This document shows positions 48,667-57,260 of a stretch of 64,000 nt of DNA, one piece after another (within the stretch, counting starts at the first letter, position 1; every line of letters starts with the position of its first letter). The position numbers and the translations under genes were made by a program. The stretch covers positions 256,483 through 320,482 of the forward strand of contig JALTJN010000515.1 in assembly GCA_027076405.1 (NCBI GenBank), read 5' to 3'. The notes beneath the pieces are model-generated. The model did not search any database. It was given only the letters and a program-made list of their open reading frames with translations, and was not told where the DNA came from. The stretch is from Chromatiales bacterium. Lineage in GTDB: Bacteria > Pseudomonadota > Gammaproteobacteria > UBA6429.

Positions 48667-49185
48667 CTATAAGTTGGCAATCGCTATTTCAATTGTACGA
48701 ATCACATCATCTTCCAGCTCTTTTGCAACTTTATGCGCTTTACTTGTTGCAGCAACTTTACCCGGACGAACAAATAAAATATGAGTACTATTAGCTTTAC
48801 TGTATAAGGTAAGTCGCAAGGGGCATAAAGCAAGCATACTTGGATCAATGTTACTTATTTTATTCGCATACCATGCACTACAAAACACCATGCTGCGAAT
48901 ACTGTCGAGTTTGTTCCTGTTGTAATCTTCACCCCAGCGTTTTGCTGAACGTGATAAATTTTTACCTATGTTTGGTTCAAAAATCACAAAGTAACTGTTA
49001 TTTTCCAATGTTGTAAATAAGTTTTTATATACCTCATCCATTCCTGCTGAAACAGTACGATCATACACAAGTGGATTTGTTCTCGATTTATTGACCACCT
49101 TTTCCAGTTTTTGACTATTTTGTGACTCGGCAGCAAATAAAAAAGACATTGGAATTAATAAAAAAATACCGATTAACTTATACAC
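48667..49185 (-). CDS. exported DUF302-like protein
   Basis: A signal peptide (MYKLIGIFLLIPMSFLFAAE) and a single domain of about 150 residues. VYKNLFTTLENNSYFVIFEP, SMVFCSAWYANKISNIDPSM, LALCPLRLTLYSKANSTHIL and FVRPGKVAA are compatible with the DUF302 fold, though the match is loose. I place the start at GTG 49185, where AAGGAG stands 6 bases upstream; the longer frame from a TTG would bury that site. Two Cys residues in the core could bind metal or form a disulfide. It converges on the Bat operon. Function unknown. Confidence 0.65.
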   Translation of the reverse strand: MYKLIGIFLLIPMSFLFAAESQNSQKLEKVVNKSRTNPLVYDRTVSAGMDEVYKNLFTTLENNSYFVIFEPNIGKNLSRSAKRWGEDYNRNKLDSIRSMVFCSAWYANKISNIDPSMLALCPLRLTLYSKANSTHILFVRPGKVAATSKAHKVAKELEDDVIRTIEIAIANL

Positions 49186-49249
49186 TTCATACTCCTTCAA
49201 TAGTCATTTCATGAATGACGGCTATAAATTCTTAGATTAAAGTTTAAAA

Positions 49250-49930
49250 TTATTGTTCGCTCAATTTTTTCCATGTTACTTCATTGCGAATATAACTTGG
49301 AGCTGCCTCTTCCGCGCTCACCGTTTTATCTTCTTTATACAATTCGGCGGCTAAAATGGCAATATCTTGTGCATGGGGTAAACAGCCCTTTGTATAACTT
49401 GTAATATTGACTGAGTTTGATTGCTTTAGTTCAGTATTGAAAGTGTCCCAGCCACTACCTTGACAGTGCCATTGTCCCTCAATATTGATAGCGGAAACTG
49501 CGCTGACTTTTTCCCCGGTAACTTGTTTCACAATGCCATTTTCGACCTGATAACATCCCCAGTAAACTTCATTCATTCTTGCATCAATTGTGCTTAAAAC
49601 CCTGCTTATTTGTTCTTCGCGAAATGCCAGTTGAGCAAGTGCCGCCAAGCTGGAAACGGGAATAACGGGTAAATTTTGACTAAAGGCCAGACCCTGCGCA
49701 ACACTCGTACCGACGCGGACACCGGTAAAGGAACCGGGACCGGCATTAAAAGCGATGGCATCAATCTCTGCTGTGGTTAACTGGTTGAACTTTAAGAGCT
49801 CATCCACCATTGGTAAAACGCGCTCGGTATGCTGGCGAGGAATAATTTCAAAGAGTTCCTGAACTATGCCATCGACGAATAAGGCGACAGAACAGGCTTC
49901 AGTGGCGGTATCAATTGCGAGAATTTTCAT
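49250..49930 (-). CDS. tsaB: tRNA threonylcarbamoyladenosine protein TsaB
   Basis: Scaffold partner of TsaD in making the t6A modification of tRNAs that read ANN codons. The N-terminal MKILAIDTATEACSVALFVD and the NAGPGSFTGVRVGTSVAQGL motif are diagnostic, followed by IPVSSLAALAQLAF and DARMNEVYWGCYQ. I chose ATG 49930, giving 226 residues, because the family starts exactly there; an upstream ATG at 49963 would add 11 unrelated residues. Confidence 0.95.
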   Translation of the reverse strand: MKILAIDTATEACSVALFVDGIVQELFEIIPRQHTERVLPMVDELLKFNQLTTAEIDAIAFNAGPGSFTGVRVGTSVAQGLAFSQNLPVIPVSSLAALAQLAFREEQISRVLSTIDARMNEVYWGCYQVENGIVKQVTGEKVSAVSAINIEGQWHCQGSGWDTFNTELKQSNSVNITSYTKGCLPHAQDIAILAAELYKEDKTVSAEEAAPSYIRNEVTWKKLSEQ

Positions 49931-50035
49931 TAACGGTACTGCGTATTTAATTGGCCATAGCATACACAGTGAACCGGTAAACGGCTAGTTGTTTACCGGA
50001 GATATTTAACTCTTTAGAAGGAATGGTGTTGTTTG

Positions 50036-50527
50036 TTAAAGAACCAGACGGCGGCGACTTTGACGGCTTTGAGCTAAAAATTCTTTTGTGCTCATGGGAA
50101 GAGCATTATTTTCTAACTCCTGTTTAAGTCCTTTTACTAATTTTAATGCTTCTGACTCCTGGTGTGTATCTGCATTACTTTCTGTGGTATTAACCTGTGC
50201 CACACTAACTTCCGTTATTTCATTTACCCCATCATCAGTAAATTGAAACTCTACACCACCAATAATTAGCCAGTCACCATCCTGAAGATCAGCTTTTACG
50301 GTTGTTTCCCCGTTAATATCAAGTGAAGTTTTATCATCATGTGATTTAACCACAAAACGGTAAGATTCTGCCTGTTTAATGGCTTCAATAATTGCGTGAT
50401 TTTCAGCGACGCCGTCTTCCGGTATACAAATATCCATATCAAAATCTTGCCCGATAGTCATAATCGTTTGATCTATATGAAATTTAATGACAGGTACACT
50501 GTTAGAATATTGCGTTAAATATGCCAC
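50036..50527 (-). CDS. degenerate FHA-domain protein
   Basis: The first about 105 residues have the FHA strand pattern (FHIDQTIMTIGQDFDMDICI, VAENHAIIEAI, SLDINGETTVKADLQDGDWL, IIGGVEFQF). The two key phosphothreonine-binding residues are replaced: the usual G-R is G-Q, and the usual S-x-x-H-A is A-E-N-H-A. The C-terminal part is acidic then basic, ending FLAQSRQSRRRLVL. The start is GTG with AAAGGA 7 bases upstream. It may bind protein without phosphate; partner unknown. Confidence 0.7.
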   Translation of the reverse strand: MAYLTQYSNSVPVIKFHIDQTIMTIGQDFDMDICIPEDGVAENHAIIEAIKQAESYRFVVKSHDDKTSLDINGETTVKADLQDGDWLIIGGVEFQFTDDGVNEITEVSVAQVNTTESNADTHQESEALKLVKGLKQELENNALPMSTKEFLAQSRQSRRRLVL

Positions 50528-50786
50528 GATAAAATCCTTTAGCTGAACAAGTTTTAACTACGATTAGGCCAAGTGACCTACAATTGCATCGAAAAATGCG
50601 AAAAGTTCTTTGTATTCAATGAGTTATTATTTATTTTATTACTCTATTTAATACTCTACTAGAAGTAACAACGGGGGAATTGTCACCAGATAGATTACTG
50701 ATACTATAGAATTTTTACTGAAATGTCACAGGAATTAACAAATTTTATGTGATGCAGTCGACATTTTTTCAGCAGATAACGAAACA

Positions 50787-52706
50787 CTAGGGTATTATTC
50801 TAAGAAAGCCTTCGACTTTTTTCTCATTTCTTGTTTTCATCATTGCAGGCAAACTATCAATAAAAGTTTTACCGTAAGATTTACTAATTAAACGTGGATC
50901 ACACAGCATTAAAACACCACGATCATTCACATCCCGAATTAATCGCCCTGCCCCCTGCTTTAAGGTAATCACAGCAGTTGGTAGTTGAAAATCGATAAAT
51001 GGATTTCCTCCATTTTTTCTCATGTTATCTATACGAGCACTTAAGACCGGATCACCGGGAGAAGCAAAGGGTAATTTGTCAATTATGACACACGTCAACG
51101 CTTCTCCACGCACATCAACCCCTTCCCAAAAACTACTGGTTCCTAGCAAAACAGCATTACCATGATGACGAAACTCACTAAGCAAAACATCACGCGGTTT
51201 ATCACCTTGAACCATTAAAGGGACATCGAGTTCTCCATCAAGCAATTCTGCCGTTTGCTGCAAAGCTTTATGGCTGGTAAAAAGAAAAAATACACCACCC
51301 TGACAACTATTTATAACGGGTAATGCTTTCTCAACAACAACTTCAGTATATTCAGGCGCAGTGGGTTCAGGTAAAGATTCGGGAACATACATAACCGCCT
51401 GTTTACTATAGTCAAACGGACTATCCCAAATAGCGGTGTTATCTGTTTCTATACCCAGCCGTTGTTTAAAATGCTCAAAGCTATTTGCCACGGTTAATGT
51501 AGCCGAAGTGAATAACCAGACAACATTCATTGTTTCCATTTGCGAATGAAATATTTCACTAATATCAAATGGCGTAATGTGTAAGGTAAAACTTCGTCGA
51601 TGTGTTTCAAACCAGTGAATATGATCGTCCGGAACTTCGGTAGAAAGTTTAGAGAAACGTGAGCGCAGTTCTGTACAGCGCTCGTAACAACTTTCCAAAC
51701 CTTTGCTTCGTTCGGCTAATGGTAATAATTGCTGTTCAAGTTCTTTTAACTGTTCCGATACCGCCAGTAATGATTTTTTAAATTCTTTATCATGTGCAAT
51801 ACTTTTCCAGTCTGCCCGACGTTGCTCGACACCAAATGATAAACGTAAGTCTTTCGTTAGCTTTTGTAATACCGATGCAACGCGAATGAAATTTGGATCT
51901 TCATTTATTTCTGAAATATATTCCGATTCGCAGTCTCTTCCTAACTCAAGCAATTGATTACCGCTAATTGACTCCCCAAAAAATGAGGATGCTACTTCAG
52001 CAAGTTGATGTGCTTCATCTATTATAATAGCGTCAGCCTGAGGTAGTAATTCAGCAAAACCTTCTTCACGCAACATCATATCGGCAAATAATAAGTGATG
52101 GTTAATGACGACAACATCTGCCGCCTGTGCCTGACGGCGTGCATCAATCACATGACAATTTTCAAAGTAATCACAATCAGAACCTAAACAATTATCAGAT
52201 GTTGATGTGACACTAGACCAGATCATATCTTCTTCAGAGATAGATGACATTTCGGCAATATCACCGCTTGAAGTTTGCGTTGACCACTCACGTATCTGAA
52301 TCACGCTATTTGCCATTTCCGGTGTGCGAAAACGACCTTCCTGTTCAGCAAGGTCTAAACGATGCAAACAAAGATAATTCGCTCGACCTTTCAATAAAGC
52401 AACGGTTGCAGGTACAGCCAATGCTTTTGTAACAATGGGTAAATCTTTATGAAAAAGCTGATCCTGAAGATTTTTAGTACCGGTAGAAATTAAAACTTTA
52501 GACTGGCTCATTAAAGCGGGAACTAAATATGCGAAGGTTTTTCCTGTTCCTGTTCCTGCTTCTGCAATTAAATGATTTCCACTTTCAATTGCATCAGCAA
52601 CACGTTCTGCCATTTCCTGCTGTTGTTCACGCGCAGCAAAACCCTGAACCAGTTTAGAAAAAGGCCCATCTTCACTTAGGAGGAAAGATACATCAGATTG
52701 CTGCAA
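50787..52706 (-). CDS. yoaA: DinG/XPD-family iron-sulfur DNA helicase, YoaA-like
   Basis: Superfamily 2 5'-3' helicase. Walker A is EAGTGTGKT (49-57), and the DEAH box is in IIIDEAHQLAEVAS (about 230). Four Cys at 113, 173, 178 and 184 (YLCLHRLD, NCLGSDCDYFENC) should hold a 4Fe-4S cluster. The C-terminal motifs FFLFTSHKAL, GNAVLLGTSSFWEGVDV and QGAGRLIRDVNDRGVL complete the motor. E. coli YoaA acts with HolC in DNA repair. The likely start is TTG 52706, with AAGAG 7 bases upstream and a stop codon close behind. Length 639. Confidence 0.92.
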   Translation of the reverse strand: MQQSDVSFLLSEDGPFSKLVQGFAAREQQQEMAERVADAIESGNHLIAEAGTGTGKTFAYLVPALMSQSKVLISTGTKNLQDQLFHKDLPIVTKALAVPATVALLKGRANYLCLHRLDLAEQEGRFRTPEMANSVIQIREWSTQTSSGDIAEMSSISEEDMIWSSVTSTSDNCLGSDCDYFENCHVIDARRQAQAADVVVINHHLLFADMMLREEGFAELLPQADAIIIDEAHQLAEVASSFFGESISGNQLLELGRDCESEYISEINEDPNFIRVASVLQKLTKDLRLSFGVEQRRADWKSIAHDKEFKKSLLAVSEQLKELEQQLLPLAERSKGLESCYERCTELRSRFSKLSTEVPDDHIHWFETHRRSFTLHITPFDISEIFHSQMETMNVVWLFTSATLTVANSFEHFKQRLGIETDNTAIWDSPFDYSKQAVMYVPESLPEPTAPEYTEVVVEKALPVINSCQGGVFFLFTSHKALQQTAELLDGELDVPLMVQGDKPRDVLLSEFRHHGNAVLLGTSSFWEGVDVRGEALTCVIIDKLPFASPGDPVLSARIDNMRKNGGNPFIDFQLPTAVITLKQGAGRLIRDVNDRGVLMLCDPRLISKSYGKTFIDSLPAMMKTRNEKKVEGFLRIIP

Positions 52707-52826
52707 GGAATAACTCTTTAATATTTTAAAATCTCACGAAAAACAAAAACCGGCTTTTATCATGTCCTCCATTTTAAAATATAGAGGGCAAATGTAATTA
52801 TTAAATGTCTCTTTTGTTATTTGTGA

Positions 52827-53336
52827 CTAAGGGTGACTGGCCTGATTATCCCATAATTCATCATCAATTAAACCTTCCGCATCACTCCATGCCAAATGGG
52901 CCATGCGTTTAAATCGGGCAACAGACATTGCACCACGCTTGCTTCGATTAGTCGTTCCGGTTTCATCAATGTCATCAAGTATTTCCTGACGTGATGCCTC
53001 ATAAATTTCAGTCGTTTCAAATTCTTCATTCATTAAGACTAGTAATATTTTATCCCAGTCTTGATCCATTTTAATCTGCCCTATTCGCTGCCCGCCCTTC
53101 TTCTCATCAAAAATAGCGCGACCTTTTATTTGAAAACGGCAATTTTTCCGCTCCCCAGACAAACCAACCGCATCATAGCCCACAGCATCTTCCTGAGCAT
53201 CAAGCTCAAGATAATGACAAGCATCATGGCGCGCTATTTCAGCACTTATCCCCAAAGGTTTGCCCGTGGTACGACGGTATTCTGCTGCGATACGACGCGC
53301 TTCCGAAATCAATTTGTCGACTGAATATAATGACAC
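52827..53336 (-). CDS. uncharacterised protein with possible nuclease-like fold
   Basis: A 169-residue soluble protein. The N-terminus (SVDKLISEARRIAAEYRRTT, GISAEIARHDACHYLELD) is helical; the centre GYDAVGLSGERKNCRFQIKG resembles the D...(E/Q)-x-K core strands of PD-(D/E)xK nuclease-like domains. That core is followed by WDKILLVLMNEEFETTEIYE and a basic helix KRGAMSVARFKRMAH. The resemblance is weak and the active-site acid is uncertain, so activity should not be assumed. It begins at GTG with GGAT upstream. Confidence 0.6.
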   Translation of the reverse strand: MSLYSVDKLISEARRIAAEYRRTTGKPLGISAEIARHDACHYLELDAQEDAVGYDAVGLSGERKNCRFQIKGRAIFDEKKGGQRIGQIKMDQDWDKILLVLMNEEFETTEIYEASRQEILDDIDETGTTNRSKRGAMSVARFKRMAHLAWSDAEGLIDDELWDNQASHP

Positions 53337-53449
53337 AATTTAATCCAAGGTTAACTTAAGTAAAAATGACAACTTATTCTTCTCAGTTTATCTAATTAGC
53401 GTCTGAAACGGAAATTACTTGATGTCTGGATGTTTTTTTATTAATGATT

Positions 53450-53935
53450 TTAATTACTTAGAGAGTTTGCTTTGTTTTGCGCATTTCGCGCTTTTTCAGG
53501 GCGTCCTAACTTCTGATAAGCATGGGCAACGACTCGCCAGCTATCTACCTCGAGTGTTCGTCGGCTGGATAGGCGTGTGTTTTTCATATGTGAAGACAAA
53601 GCCAGCGCCTTTTTAGCAAGATTCAGAGCTTCTTTCGGTTTTTCGGCATAAAGACGTAACTTTGCCATATACAACCACAATGTTGGGTTTTGAGGCTCAA
53701 TGCGCAATGCACGCTCAAGATAGTTTTCCGCCGAACTTAACGCCCCATTTTTGCTTGCCTGACGCGCTTTACTCAGTAAGGCCAATACTGCCTTACCGGT
53801 TTTTGGCCCAGGACGCACCTCACCCGATGCAGATGTCCAGCCGGTTGTTTTATCGATAGGCGCCTGACAAGCAATGAGTGTTAAAGCAAATGTGAAAAGC
53901 AGTAACCGGGTAGAAATTGAGGATATTTTTTTCAT
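53450..53935 (-). CDS. TPR lipoprotein
   Basis: A signal peptide with lipobox (FALTLIAC, lipid-modified Cys at about 23) is followed by two or three TPR-like helical pairs (NGALSSAENYLERALRIEPQ, NPTLWLYMAKLRLYAEKPKE, SWRVVAHAYQKLGRPEKARN). It is a probable outer-membrane-attached scaffold facing the periplasm. The length of 161 residues is small for the class. No partner is evident; neighbours are the nuclease-like protein and, divergently, the copper locus. Confidence 0.8.
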   Translation of the reverse strand: MKKISSISTRLLLFTFALTLIACQAPIDKTTGWTSASGEVRPGPKTGKAVLALLSKARQASKNGALSSAENYLERALRIEPQNPTLWLYMAKLRLYAEKPKEALNLAKKALALSSHMKNTRLSSRRTLEVDSWRVVAHAYQKLGRPEKARNAQNKANSLSN

Positions 53936-54060
53936 AAAACTGATAAATTCACTATAAATTAATGCTGTTTAAATATTATTAAGAATTGAACTAAATTGAA
54001 GTATAACACTCGAATTTACAGCGAATGCACCATTACTGATTCTTATTCAAATATTCAAGG

Positions 54061-54090
54061 TTGACACTGTTTAATCTATTTATGTAAAGT
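54061..54090 (+). promoter_or_regulatory. candidate promoter of the copper locus
   Basis: TTGACA (perfect -35) at 54061-54066 and TAAAGT at 54085-54090 are 18 bases apart. The predicted transcription start would fall at or just before the ATG at 54097, which has no Shine-Dalgarno sequence, so the message could be leaderless. I see no clear CueR or CopR box. The -10 match is only 4 of 6. Confidence 0.4.
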
Positions 54091-54096
54091 TTAACT

Positions 54097-54462
54097 ATGA
54101 AACACATATCCTATCATTCATTTTCTGTATATATCCGTACGCTGGGCTTAGCCATTATTTTAGGTGTCTCGCCTGTACAAAATATCTTTGCCTCTGTATC
54201 CGGTTGTATGGAAATGGATAATATGACGATGCATCATCAGATAAGTGCTTCAACATCAACCGTATCTACGCCAAAAACTGGCCACGACTGCTGTAATAAA
54301 AACGACTGCAACTCAACTCATTGCACAACTTCATCAACCGCTGGCATCGTTTCAACTCCTCATATTATTACAATATTTTCAGTTAATAAAATATTTAAAA
54401 TGTCATCTATTTTATTAACTCATGTATATCCACCCACTTTATATCGCCCGCCTAAAATTTAA
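54097..54462 (+). CDS. CopL-like His/Cys-rich exported protein
   Basis: A 121-residue protein with an N-terminal signal or membrane segment (about 9-32). A Met/His region (CMEMDNMTMHHQ) and a Cys/His cluster (HDCCNKNDCNSTHC) are probable copper ligands, and the C-terminus ends YPPTLYRPPKI. Size, Cys/His content, the proline-rich end and the position directly before copA match CopL-type proteins of copLAB operons, which are needed for copper-inducible copAB expression in Xanthomonas. Related small proteins upstream of copper genes have been proposed to work as regulatory upstream ORFs. Assignment is by context and composition. Confidence 0.6.
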   Translation: MKHISYHSFSVYIRTLGLAIILGVSPVQNIFASVSGCMEMDNMTMHHQISASTSTVSTPKTGHDCCNKNDCNSTHCTTSSTAGIVSTPHIITIFSVNKIFKMSSILLTHVYPPTLYRPPKI

Positions 54463-54515
54463 TTCCTGTCATTTAAAGCTTTTTCTAATACATTTAAGAA
54501 ATAAAGCTAAACACA

Positions 54516-54527
54516 AAGATTAATCTT
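54516..54527. promoter_or_regulatory. perfect 12-base palindrome upstream of copA
   Basis: AAGATTAATCTT is its own reverse complement and lies 66 bases before the copA ATG, in the 131-base gap after the CopL-like gene. Its position suits an operator for a dimeric regulator. It is A+T-rich and could be fortuitous. Confidence 0.3.
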
Positions 54528-54593
54528 AATCGGTCTATCTATATGTTGTCTCATAATGATAACTAGATGATCTGAATTAACAGGAATATAAAA

Positions 54594-56468
54594 ATGTCTA
54601 AAATTATTTTACCTGGCCTAGAGCCAGAATCTTTATCTCGTCGTCGATTTGTTACCGGACTCGCTGCCGGAACAGCTCTAATGGGATTAGGTCTAAATGC
54701 AACGGCAAAATCAGCTGAGTCAATGCAAAGAATTCTTTCTTCAGCACCTGTGTTGAAAGGAACGCGTTTCGATCTAACTTACTCTGAAAGCAAAATCAAT
54801 TTAACCGGTAATGAACGAATTGCTACAGCGATTAATGGTTCGGTCCCTGCTCCGACATTACGCTGGAAAGAAGGTGATACCGTCACACTTAATGTGACCA
54901 ACAATATGGCATACGATACTTCGATACACTGGCATGGAATCATATTACCCAGTAATCAGGATGGTGTGCCTAACATCAGCGATGGGTTTAAAGGTATTAA
55001 ACCGGGTGAAACCTTCAATTATAAATTCCCTGTTATCCAAAGTGGTACCTACTGGTATCACAGCCACTCCGGCTTTCAGGAGCAAACTGGAGCTTATGGT
55101 GCCATCGTAATTGAACCTAAAGAACCTGCTCCCTACACCTACGACCGTGATTATGTTGTTATGCTTTCAGACTGGAGCGATGAAAACCCGAATGACATAT
55201 ACCATAAATTAAAAAAACTCAGTCACTATTACAATTTTCGTGAACGTACCGTTAGCGAAGCAATGAAAGAAATTAGTGATAGTGGTTGGAAAAATTTTTG
55301 GTCAGCCCGTGGTATGTGGAATCAAATGCGTATGTCTGATCGTGATATTTCTGATGTAACAGGATATACCTATACTTTTCTGACAAATGGTCAAACACCT
55401 GACAATGGCTGGACCGGCTTATTCAAAAAAGGTGAAAAGGTTTTACTTCGCTTTATAAATGCTGCCGCAATGACCTTTTTTGATGTTCGAATACCCGGTT
55501 TAAAAATGACTGTCGTTGCATCTGATGGGCAGTACATTCAACCGGTAAGCGTCGATGAATTCAGAATTGGGGTTGCAGAAACCTATGATGTCATTGTTGA
55601 ACCAAGTGCAGAAAGAGCATACAGCATCTTTTCTCAAGCAATTGACCGCTCCGGTTATGCCCGAGGCACATTAACACCAAACCTTGCGATGAAAGCTGAT
55701 ATTCCGGAATTGGATAAAGCACCATTATTAACTCATGGAGATATGGGGATGGATATGAGCAAGATGGATCATGGTTCTATGAATATGAGCGGCATGCAGG
55801 ATCATGACATGGGTAGCAAGTCAAAAATGAATATGAGTGGTGGAATGAAATGTGGAGGCGGAATGGAACACTCCAGCATGAAAGGTATGGATCATTCCAA
55901 AATGGGTAAACCTCAATTTGGTTCGGGTAAAGCAGGCTTCGGTAGCAATAAAAAAATTATTCATTCAGATACTGAATTTGGTCCTCACGTTGATATGCGT
56001 GCCGATGCACCAAAATATCGACTCGATGATCCTGGGGTAGGTTTGCGTAATAATGGGCGTAAAGTATTAACCTATGCAGATTTAAAAAATCTTTACAAGA
56101 CGCCTGATCCACGGGAACCTTCACGTGAAATAGATCTTCACCTAACCGGAAATATGAGCCGTTATATGTGGTCAATGAACGGAATTAAGTTTGCCGATTC
56201 AGAGCCACTTCACCTTAAATACGGTGAACGTGTTCGTGTTAATTTAATAAACGATACCATGATGAACCACCCTATCCATTTACATGGCATGTGGAGTGAT
56301 TTAGAAACGGGCGACGCACAATATATTCCAAGAAAACATACTGTCATTGTACAACCCGGAGCAAAAATCAGTTATCTGGTTACTGCAGATGCTATGGGAG
56401 GATGGGCTTATCATTGCCATCTTCTTTATCACATGCTTGGTATGTTCAGAAAAGTAATCGTAAGTTAA
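54594..56468 (+). CDS. copA: multicopper oxidase CopA (copper resistance)
   Basis: Periplasmic multicopper oxidase that oxidises Cu(I) and binds excess copper. A Tat signal (SRRRFVTGLAAGTALMGLGL) fits export of a folded cofactor protein. Copper sites are IHWHGIILPS, GTYWYHSHSGFQEQTGAYGA, MNHPIHLHGMWSD and WAYHCHLLYHMLGMFRKV, giving type 1 and trinuclear centres. A Met/His-rich segment (about 383-439, MDMSKMDHGSMNMSGMQDHD and following) is an added copper-binding region. Length 624 is typical of the PcoA/CopA class, not the CopA P-type ATPase. The ribosome binding site is CAGGAA. Confidence 0.95.
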   Translation: MSKIILPGLEPESLSRRRFVTGLAAGTALMGLGLNATAKSAESMQRILSSAPVLKGTRFDLTYSESKINLTGNERIATAINGSVPAPTLRWKEGDTVTLNVTNNMAYDTSIHWHGIILPSNQDGVPNISDGFKGIKPGETFNYKFPVIQSGTYWYHSHSGFQEQTGAYGAIVIEPKEPAPYTYDRDYVVMLSDWSDENPNDIYHKLKKLSHYYNFRERTVSEAMKEISDSGWKNFWSARGMWNQMRMSDRDISDVTGYTYTFLTNGQTPDNGWTGLFKKGEKVLLRFINAAAMTFFDVRIPGLKMTVVASDGQYIQPVSVDEFRIGVAETYDVIVEPSAERAYSIFSQAIDRSGYARGTLTPNLAMKADIPELDKAPLLTHGDMGMDMSKMDHGSMNMSGMQDHDMGSKSKMNMSGGMKCGGGMEHSSMKGMDHSKMGKPQFGSGKAGFGSNKKIIHSDTEFGPHVDMRADAPKYRLDDPGVGLRNNGRKVLTYADLKNLYKTPDPREPSREIDLHLTGNMSRYMWSMNGIKFADSEPLHLKYGERVRVNLINDTMMNHPIHLHGMWSDLETGDAQYIPRKHTVIVQPGAKISYLVTADAMGGWAYHCHLLYHMLGMFRKVIVS

Positions 56469-56482
56469 ATTTAAGGAGACAT

Positions 56483-57193
56483 ATGAAAATGAAAAATAAA
56501 TTAGCATTTGCCTTCTTAGGCTTAGCTTTATCATCTTCTGCTATCGCGGGCGGTATGGAAGATGATCCAATTGTAACAAAAGTGATGATCGACCAATTAG
56601 AAACGCGCATCTCTAATGGCGATGATCCATTGGTATTGGAAGCTCAGGCATGGATAGGTAAAGATCTGAACAAGTTTGTTGTAAAAGCAGATTTTCAACA
56701 AGTTAACAATATTACTGAAGACCTTGAGCTTCAGGCTTTATATAGTAAAGCCATTGCTCCTTTTTGGGATTTTCAAATTGGTTTACGACAAGATCAAAAA
56801 CCAACACCGCAAAGGAACTGGTTAGCACTGGGTTTTCAGGGGCTCGCCCCTTACTGGTTTGAAGTTGATACTGCCCTATTTATTGGCGAGTCATCGCAGG
56901 TCGGTTTACGCTTAACTGCAGAATATGAATGGATGTTTACTCAACGCTGGGTATTATCTCCGGATTTTGAAATTAATATTCATGCTAAAGATGATGCAGC
57001 AACAGGCACTGGCTCAGGTATTTCTGACACACAGCTCGGTTTACGCCTGCGCTATGAAATTAAACGTGAATTTGCACCTTATATTGGGGTGAACTGGTAT
57101 AAGAAATATGGAAATACAGCCACTTACGCCAAAAATAGCGGTGAAAAAGATGAGGACACTCAAATTGTTATAGGTGTTCGTGCCTGGTTCTAA
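56483..57193 (+). CDS. copB: outer-membrane copper resistance protein CopB
   Basis: A signal peptide (about 1-22, ending SSAIAGG) is followed by the CopB/PcoB beta-barrel domain: LVLEAQAWIGKDLNKFVVKA, LQALYSKAIAPFWDFQIGLR, QRNWLALGFQGLAPYWFEVD and the C-terminal aromatic WF. ATG 56483 was chosen because AAGGAG stands 4-5 bases upstream; the longer frame reads back into copA. The Met/His-rich N-terminal extension of many CopB proteins is absent, so at 237 residues this is a short form. It follows copA by 14 bases. Confidence 0.93.
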   Translation: MKMKNKLAFAFLGLALSSSAIAGGMEDDPIVTKVMIDQLETRISNGDDPLVLEAQAWIGKDLNKFVVKADFQQVNNITEDLELQALYSKAIAPFWDFQIGLRQDQKPTPQRNWLALGFQGLAPYWFEVDTALFIGESSQVGLRLTAEYEWMFTQRWVLSPDFEINIHAKDDAATGTGSGISDTQLGLRLRYEIKREFAPYIGVNWYKKYGNTATYAKNSGEKDEDTQIVIGVRAWF

Positions 57194-57200
57194 AATCTGC

Positions 57201-57237
57201 GCACTATCTCTTTTTTCAATTTAAAAAGAGATAGTGC
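57201..57237 (+). terminator. 15-base perfect hairpin after copB
   Basis: GCACTATCTCTTTTT (57201-57215) and its exact reverse complement (57223-57237) are separated by seven bases. It lies in the gap between copB and the DUF411 gene, 24 bases before the latter. The T-run after the stem is weak, so it may partly terminate, stabilise the upstream message, or reduce downstream expression. Confidence 0.6.
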
Positions 57238-57260
57238 TATTTAATTATGGAGTACTACAA

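Noticed and set aside
54085..54092. TAAAGTTT, an exact sigma-28 -35 box, before the CopL-like gene
   Set aside because: The bases 11 or 12 further on (ACATATCC region) do not resemble GCCGATAA, and the gene is not flagellar.
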